NCBI RefSeq assembly: GCF_000716675.1
Contig: NZ_JNXT01000002.1
Location: 1-64,000 of the forward strand
Reading direction: 5' to 3'
Length of the DNA stretch: 64,000 nt
Origin: Streptomyces alboflavus
GTDB lineage: Bacteria > Actinomycetota > Actinomycetes > Streptomycetales > Streptomycetaceae
Numbering within the stretch: position 1 is the first letter of the stretch; the number at the start of each line of letters is the position of its first letter. Below, one piece after another: positions 59,475 to 64,000 of the stretch. Both the position numbers and the translations under genes were made by a program. The notes beneath the pieces were generated by a model. It did no database searches and had not been told where the DNA came from. It saw only the letters and a list, made by a program, of their open reading frames with translations.

Positions 59475-60241
59475 AGGACCTTGGACAGGAACGCCTGAGT
59501 GCGTTCGTGGCGCGGGTGGTCCAGGACGTCGCCGGGCGGGCCCTGTTCGACGATCACCCCGTCGTCCATGAAGACCACCGTGTCGGCGACCTCGCGGGCG
59601 AACCCGATCTCGTGCGTGACGACGATCATCGTGGTGCCGGCCCGGGCGACGTCCTTGATGACGTCGAGGACCTCCCCGACCAGCTCCGGATCGAGAGCGG
59701 ACGTCGGCTCGTCGAAGAGAAGGACCCGGGGTTCGAGGGCGAGCGCGCGGGCGATGGCGACCCGCTGCTGCTGGCCGCCGGACAGCTGCCGCGGAAAGGC
59801 GTCCGCCTTGTCCGCGAGCCCCACCCGGGCGAGCAGCGCCTCGGCCCGCTCCTTGGCCTCGGCGCGCGGCCTGCGCAGCGCGGAGACGGGGGCCTCGGTG
59901 ATGTTCTCCAGGACCGTGAGGTGCGGGAACAGGTTGAAGTTCTGGAAGACGAAGCCGATGCGGGTGCGCTGGCGCAGGACCTCCCGCTCTGTGAGCTCGT
60001 ACAGCTTGTCGCCGCGCCGCCGGTAGCCGACCAGTTCCCCGTCGATGCTGACCGAGCCGCGGTTCAGCTTCTCCAGGTGGTTGATGGCGCGCAGGAGCGT
60101 GGACTTGCCGGAGCCGGACGGGCCGATGACCACCGTGACCTCACCGGCGCGCACCTTCAGGTCGATGCCGCGCAGCACCTCGTGGGTGCCGAAGTTCTTG
60201 TGGACGCCGCGGATGTCCACCATCACGGGGTTCGTGCTCAT
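59471..60241 (-). CDS. Polar amino acid type ABC transporter ATPase
   Basis: 256 residues. Walker [10 protein letters not shown] (near 43), Q-loop [17 protein letters not shown], signature [16 protein letters not shown], Walker [15 protein letters not shown] and H-loop VVTHEIGFA match GlnQ/ArtP-type ATPases. The ATG overlaps the stop of a permease remnant (ATGA at 60238-60241). Because the permease is truncated and no binding protein is present, this ATPase may no longer have its own transporter, unless it works with one encoded elsewhere. Confidence 0.9.
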   Translation of the reverse strand: MSTNPVMVDIRGVHKNFGTHEVLRGIDLKVRAGEVTVVIGPSGSGKSTLLRAINHLEKLNRGSVSIDGELVGYRRRGDKLYELTEREVLRQRTRIGFVFQNFNLFPHLTVLENITEAPVSALRRPRAEAKERAEALLARVGLADKADAFPRQLSGGQQQRVAIARALALEPRVLLFDEPTSALDPELVGEVLDVIKDVARAGTTMIVVTHEIGFAREVADTVVFMDDGVIVEQGPPGDVLDHPRHERTQAFLSKVL

Positions 60242-60552
60242 CGGTTCTCCCGGTGGGGCTGGAGGGATGTGAGAGTCGCGCGTTGCTTAAGGGGCGTGAG
60301 GGCGTGGGCGAACGCGCGGGCGCGTTGCAGGGGTGTGGGCGGGGGAGTGCGGTCGGCGCCGCGCGCGAAGCGCCGCTCCACGTAGTACTGGGCGACGGAG
60401 AGCAGCGTGGTCAGGACGACGTACCAGGCGGCCGAAGGGGCGGGCGGTTCGTCGGTACGCGGCCGGGCCCCGGCACCCGGCTTCTGCCCGGCGTCCGGAG
60501 CCGGTGCGGCTCCTGGCTCCCGTCCGGCACCCGGCTCGACCTCGACACTCAT
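60238..60552 (-). pseudogene. C-terminal remnant of an amino acid ABC permease
   Basis: A 104-residue frame. Residues 1-40 are a Pro/Gly/Glu/Ala-rich stretch with GAGREPG, GQKPGAG-like repeats. Residues ~42-75 (SAAWYVVLTTLLSVAQYYVERRFARGA, then PPTPLQRARA) are the last transmembrane helix and tail of a HisM/GlnP-type permease. All earlier membrane helices and the EAA loop are missing. The reading frame is intact, has an ATG overlapping the GNAT stop, and its own stop overlaps the ATPase ATG. It looks like a deletion that fused new DNA to the end of a permease gene while keeping translational coupling. Confidence 0.75.
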
Positions 60553-61052
60553 GGCCGCCCCAGTTGCTTCTCGAACGGCAGCGGCCCGATGGACTCCGGA
60601 TCGGCCCCGGTGTCGAAGAGGGGCGTGTACCCGGTGGCCAGATACAGCTCGCGGGCCTCGGGCTGGCGTGGCCCGGTGGTGAGGTAGGCGCGCCGGTAGC
60701 CGCGCGCCGCTGCCTCGCGCTCCAGCTCCGCCACGACCCGCCGCGCCAGACCTTGCCTGCGGTACGCGGAGTGCGTCCAGATGCGCTTGAACTCGGCGGT
60801 GCCCGGGGCCTCGTGGCGCCGGAAGGCACCCCCGGCCACCGCCTCGCCGCCGGCCACGAGCAGCAGGAGCGCGCCGTGGGGCGGCGCGAACTCCCCCGCC
60901 GGGTAACGCAGCAGCTCGGCGTGCGCGTCCTTGCCGTAGCGGGCGGCGTACTCGTCGCCCAGCTCGCGCAGCATCGGCCGCACCAGCGGATCGCCCACGG
61001 CGGCGCGCACCACCGTCAGGCCCGGGTGCGCGGGCTCGGCGACCGACGTCAT
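60549..61052 (-). CDS. GNAT N-acetyltransferase
   Basis: 167 residues. The acetyl-CoA loop RRQGLARRVV (about 115-124) and the downstream helix, then YLTTGPRQPEARELYLATGYTPLF, are classical GNAT features. It overlaps the LLM monooxygenase (ATGA at 61049-61052) and the permease remnant (ATGA at 60549-60552). In sulfur-type operons of streptomycetes a GNAT often follows the LLM gene. Substrate unknown. Confidence 0.85.
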   Translation of the reverse strand: MTSVAEPAHPGLTVVRAAVGDPLVRPMLRELGDEYAARYGKDAHAELLRYPAGEFAPPHGALLLLVAGGEAVAGGAFRRHEAPGTAEFKRIWTHSAYRRQGLARRVVAELEREAAARGYRRAYLTTGPRQPEARELYLATGYTPLFDTGADPESIGPLPFEKQLGRP

Positions 61053-62200
61053 CCGGCCACCGCCAGACCGCTGAGCGTGCGCTCCAGCGTGTGCGGCCCG
61101 CGCTCGGCCCGCTCCCGGTCGCGCTTCGCGACCTCCTCGCGGACGATCGGGATGACGTACCGGCCGAAGTCGATCGCGTCGTCGAGCAGGTCGTAGCCGC
61201 GGGCGGACAGGATGTCCACGCCCAGGTCGTAGTAGTCGAGCAGCGCCTGCGCGACGGTCTCCGGGGTGCCGACCAGGGCGTTGGAGTTGCCCGCGCCGCC
61301 GGTGGCCGCGGCGGTCGGCGTCCACAGGGCGCGATCGAAGCGCTCGCCCTGCTCGGCGATGGCGATGAGGCGCTGGGAGCCGGTGTTCTCGGGGGATTCG
61401 GCGGAGCGGCGGCGAGTGAAGGACTGCCCGCCCGCGCGGCGCTCGCGGATCGCGCCGACCGTGCGGTGCGCCTTCTCCCAGGCCAGCTCCTCCGTCGGCG
61501 CGATGATGGGCCGGAACGCGACCTGGATCCGCGGCAGGTCCGCGCGTCCCGCGGCGCGGGCGGCCCGGCCGACCTCCTCGATCTGCTCCGCGGTCTGCGC
61601 CAGCGGCTCGCCCCACAGGCAGTAGACGTCCGCTTCGGCTCCGCCCGCCGCGTACGCGGCGGGAGACGAGCCGCCGAACGAGACGCCGGGGTGCGGCTCC
61701 TGAACGGGGAACACGTCGCTGACGAAGTCGTTGAACCGGTAGTGCTCGCCCTCGTGGTCGAAGGCCTCCCGCCGCGTCCAGACCTTCTTGACGATCTCGA
61801 TGTACTCGCGGGTGCGGGCGTAGCGCTCGTCCTTGGTGAGCGTGTCACCCTCGCGACGCTGCTCGTGGTCGCTGCCGCCGGTGATGAAGTGGACGGTGAG
61901 CCGCCCGTCGCTGATCTGGTCGAGCGTCGCGAATGTCCGTGCGGCGTACGTCGGGTACGACACGTTGGGCCGGTGCGCGAGCAGGATCTGCAGCGAGCCG
62001 ACCTTCGCCGCCAGATACCCGGCAGCGGCCGCGGGTATCGGCGAGCCGGATCCGTACGCGAACAGGACCCGGTCCCAGCCGTGGTCCTCGTGCGCCCGGG
62101 CGAGCCGCAGGGTGTACTCCTTGTCGAAGGAGACACCGGAGCGCGGCGTCGTCTCCGAGCCGTCGTTGGTCGCGGCGATGCCGAGGAACTCCACGGGCAT
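61049..62200 (-). CDS. LLM-class flavin-dependent monooxygenase (SsuD-like)
   Basis: 383 residues. The luciferase-like TIM barrel has VEFLGIAATNDGSE at the start, HEDHGWDRVLFAYGSGSPIP, HRPNVSYPTYAARTFATLDQISDGRLTVHFITGGSDHEQRREGD (FMN phosphate and His region), and YIEIVKKVWT, all close to alkanesulfonate monooxygenase SsuD. It uses FMNH2 and oxygen to cleave C-S bonds, releasing sulfite. First structural gene of the operon, 140 bases downstream of a Cys-containing leader peptide. Confidence 0.88.
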   Translation of the reverse strand: MPVEFLGIAATNDGSETTPRSGVSFDKEYTLRLARAHEDHGWDRVLFAYGSGSPIPAAAAGYLAAKVGSLQILLAHRPNVSYPTYAARTFATLDQISDGRLTVHFITGGSDHEQRREGDTLTKDERYARTREYIEIVKKVWTRREAFDHEGEHYRFNDFVSDVFPVQEPHPGVSFGGSSPAAYAAGGAEADVYCLWGEPLAQTAEQIEEVGRAARAAGRADLPRIQVAFRPIIAPTEELAWEKAHRTVGAIRERRAGGQSFTRRRSAESPENTGSQRLIAIAEQGERFDRALWTPTAAATGGAGNSNALVGTPETVAQALLDYYDLGVDILSARGYDLLDDAIDFGRYVIPIVREEVAKRDRERAERGPHTLERTLSGLAVAG

Positions 62201-62314
62201 GACAGGGCCTTTCGTACGCGGATGAGCGGCCGCGGCCGTGTGGGGAACGACCGGGCACGGTGCGGTGGCGGAAACGCGGTGGGGCGGAAGAGCGCGCGGA
62301 GACGGGACGAGAAG

Positions 62315-62330
62315 GGCCGCTCAGACGGCC
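62315..62330 (-). terminator. Small hairpin between leader peptide and LLM gene
   Basis: ggccg (62315-62319) and cggcc (62326-62330) pair around six bases, on the transcript just after the leader-peptide stop. It could be part of an attenuator controlling the LLM operon. Confidence 0.35.
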
Positions 62331-62340
62331 GACTGCCGGG

Positions 62341-62421
62341 TCAGGAAGAGGGACACGCGGCCGACCACACCCGACAGAAGTCGATGTGGCCGCGTGAGAC
62401 CAGCGGCAGTGAGGGGAACAT
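62341..62421 (-). CDS. Short Cys-containing leader peptide of the sulfur operon
   Basis: A 26-codon ORF, ATG at 62421 and stop at 62341-62343. The peptide contains LVSRGHIDFCRVWSAAC (residues 7-23), matching the R-x-H-I/V-D-L-C-R-V-x-S-A-x-C pattern of the actinobacterial 'putative leader peptides' found upstream of sulfur-assimilation genes. No clear ribosome site precedes the ATG, so the message may be leaderless. Cys codons near the end suggest ribosome stalling when cysteinyl-tRNA is scarce, controlling the downstream LLM operon. Confidence 0.8.
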   Translation of the reverse strand: MFPSLPLVSRGHIDFCRVWSAACPSS

Positions 62422-62556
62422 GCGAACAGTTGAGCACCGGACTTTCGGCCTCGTCAACGGCGCGGGGGCGCCACCGGGGCCCTGCCACACGGTGTTCACA
62501 CGGCCGTAGCAGCCTCAAGCACGACAGCTGTTCGGCCGTCGCGGTCGCTGTGTACG

Positions 62557-63264
62557 TCAGGGACCGTGCCCGCTGCGGGGACGTGCGGGGGGCGGCTGCG
62601 GCATGCGGGCGAAGCCGGTCCGGTAGGCGAGGGCCACGAGCTGGGCTCGGTGGTGGGCACCGAGCTTGTGCATGATGCGCTGGACGAAGGTGCGGACGGT
62701 CATCGGGCTGACGCACAGGCGCTCGGCGATCTCGTCGTTGGTGAGCCCTTCTGCCGCGCAGAGCAGGACTTCCTGCTCGCGGGGGGTGAGCTGGTCCATC
62801 TCGCGTGGAGTGGCCTGGGGGCGGTCGGGACCGGAGGCGGCGAGGTAGCGGGTGACGACGGCGTGGGTGGCCAGCGGGGAGAGCACCATGTCGCCGGCCG
62901 CGACGGTGCGGATGGCGGCGAGGAACTCGGCGGGTTGGACGCCTTTGCCGAGGAAGCCGCTGACGCCCGCGCGCAGGGCCCGGGTGATGTAGTCGTCGGT
63001 TTCGAAGGTGGTCAGGATGAGGACGCGGCTGCCGTGGAGCTGGGGATCGGCGGTGATCTGCGCGGCGGCGGAGAGGCCGTCCTGATGTGGCATGCGGATG
63101 TCCATGACCACGACGTCCGGTGCGGTGGAGCGGGCCAGTCGTACGGCCTGGTCGCCGTCGGCTGCCGTGGCGACGACTTCGAGGTCGTCGGTGGCGTCGA
63201 TGAGGACCTGGAAGGTCGCGGTGAGGAGTGCCTGGTCGTCGGCGAGGAGCACGCGGATGGTCAC
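62557..63264 (-). CDS. NarL/LuxR-family response regulator
   Basis: 235 residues. The receiver domain has the acidic pair in LLADDQALL, the phosphorylated Asp in DVVVMDIRMPHQDGL (near 55), Thr in ILTTFETDDY and Lys in GFLGKGVQP. The C-terminal LuxR HTH is LTPREQEVLLCAAEGLTNDEIAERLCVSPMTVRTFVQRIMHKLGA. Its ATG overlaps the stop of the kinase gene (63261-63264), so it is the kinase's partner. Targets unknown. Confidence 0.92.
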   Translation of the reverse strand: MTIRVLLADDQALLTATFQVLIDATDDLEVVATAADGDQAVRLARSTAPDVVVMDIRMPHQDGLSAAAQITADPQLHGSRVLILTTFETDDYITRALRAGVSGFLGKGVQPAEFLAAIRTVAAGDMVLSPLATHAVVTRYLAASGPDRPQATPREMDQLTPREQEVLLCAAEGLTNDEIAERLCVSPMTVRTFVQRIMHKLGAHHRAQLVALAYRTGFARMPQPPPARPRSGHGP

Positions 63265-64000
63265 GGGGTGTCCTTGTCGTGGGCGGCCGGGCGGCCGGGC
63301 GGCGAGTACGCGAGGGTGGGAAGCTCGGCCGTCACCTCGAACCCGGTGTCGTCGCGGGGGTGGGCGTGCAGGTGTCCGCCGACTGCGTGGGCCCGCTCGC
63401 GCATGCCGATGAGGCCGTATCCGGCGGTGTCGCGGATCTGTACGGGCGGGCCGTCGTCGGTGACCGTCAGGGTCAGCAGGCTGTCGGTGTAGTGAAGGTG
63501 GACGGCGGCCGTGGTGGTCAGCGCGTGTTTCGAGACGTTGGTGAGTGCCTCTTGCGTGATGCGGTACGCGGTGAGGTCGACGCCGGGTGACAACGGCCCC
63601 GCGGCGCCGTCCTGGGTGAGGGTGACGGTGAGGCCGACCTGGCCGAACGAGGCGATCAGTTCCGGTAGTCGCGTCAGACCGGGGGCGGGCTCGGCCGGAG
63701 GGCCGTGGGGCTCGTCGCGTTCACGCAGCAGGCCCACGGTCGCTCTCAGTTCGCCCAGTGCCGAGTTGAGGGTGGCGGTGAGGTTGTGCATGACCTGCTG
63801 TGCCTTGTCGGGCCGGCCGGCCAGCAGGTAGTCGGCGGTGGCGGCCTGGGCATGGGCGAGCGTGATGTGGTGGGCCACGACGTCGTGCAATTCGCGGGCG
63901 ATGCGGATCCGTTCGGCGCCGACGCGCCGGCGGGCCTCTTCCTCGCGGGTGTGTTCGGCCATCTCCGCGCGTGCTTCCACCGCGGTGACGTAGTCGCGGC
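63261..64000 (-). CDS. Two-component histidine kinase (5' end outside window)
   Basis: The frame is open to the right edge; about 246 C-terminal residues are visible. A GTG at 63980 is in frame but is not the true start. The HisKA_3 dimerisation helix with the phosphorylated His is RIRIARELHDVVAHHITLAHAQA. The ATPase domain has RITQEALTNVSKHA (N box), VTDDGPPVQ (G1 box) and GYGLIGMRERAHAVGG (G2 box). The N-terminal sensor and membrane part lies outside. Co-transcribed with the response regulator. Confidence 0.92.
   Translation of the reverse strand, partial: RDYVTAVEARAEMAEHTREEEARRRVGAERIRIARELHDVVAHHITLAHAQAATADYLLAGRPDKAQQVMHNLTATLNSALGELRATVGLLRERDEPHGPPAEPAPGLTRLPELIASFGQVGLTVTLTQDGAAGPLSPGVDLTAYRITQEALTNVSKHALTTTAAVHLHYTDSLLTLTVTDDGPPVQIRDTAGYGLIGMRERAHAVGGHLHAHPRDDTGFEVTAELPTLAYSPPGRPAAHDKDTP

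Noticed and set aside
62321..62716. 131-residue minus-strand ORF upstream of the LLM gene
   Set aside because: Overlaps the response regulator end in another frame and lacks motifs; the short leader peptide in a different frame is better supported.

Overview
The window is high-GC actinobacterial DNA, almost certainly Streptomyces. Codon third positions are strongly G/C, GTG and TTG starts are frequent, operons are joined by ATGA/GTGA overlaps, and there is a chaplin, a LmbU/NovE-type regulator, many TetR-like regulators, and Tat-exported enzymes. No rRNA, tRNA, CRISPR array or transposase was seen. All assignments come from reading the sequence and remembered family motifs; no database search was run.

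Region 1 (1-19 kb) looks like one unusual biosynthetic cluster that runs off the left edge. It contains the 3' part of a glycosyltransferase and a class III lanthipeptide synthetase (LanKC). LanKC is followed by two previously unlisted, identical 27-residue precursor peptides that end in Ser-x-x-Ser-x-x-Cys. Next come a GNAT acyltransferase-like gene and a TylF-type O-methyltransferase. A five-gene overlapping operon (ACP, compact AMP ligase, tyrosine-ammonia-lyase-like enzyme, ABC exporter, fatty acyl-AMP ligase) follows, then a LmbU-family regulator. Four deoxysugar genes close the region (aminotransferase, 2,3-dehydratase, 3,5-epimerase, 4-ketoreductase), matching the set used for 3-amino-2,3,6-trideoxyhexoses. 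My working model is an N-acylated, perhaps p-coumaroylated and glycosylated, labionin-type lanthipeptide made by logic like that of the lipolanthines/goadvionins. This is an inference.

Region 2 (19-30 kb) is ordinary chromosomal content: a chaplin, FabG-like reductase, TetR with divergent MFS exporter, STAS protein, DUF5997-like protein with a LysR-effector-domain protein, secreted M28 peptidase, MmyB-like regulator with divergent SDR, and another MFS exporter.

Region 3 (30-47.6 kb) is a second, co-directional cluster of unusual composition: a free-standing condensation domain, fatty acid desaturase, FeeM-like acyltransferase, class III aminotransferase fused to an SRPBCC-like domain, AMP ligase, a degenerate amidohydrolase, an ACP, an intact amidohydrolase, a two-module NRPS (A-MT-T-C-A-T, no thioesterase), and E1 alpha/beta subunits of a 2-oxoacid dehydrogenase without E2/E3. 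The likely product is an N-acyl, N-methylated dipeptide-type molecule, but I recognise no known pathway with this set.

Region 4 (47.6-64 kb) holds a TetR regulator with two palindromic operators facing a PaoABC-type molybdenum aldehyde oxidoreductase operon with XdhC, a secreted polysaccharide lyase family 8 enzyme, and a large NACHT NTPase (possible phage defence). It ends with a sulfur-type operon (Cys-containing leader peptide, LLM flavin monooxygenase, GNAT, a truncated ABC permease, ABC ATPase) and a two-component pair whose kinase runs off the right edge.
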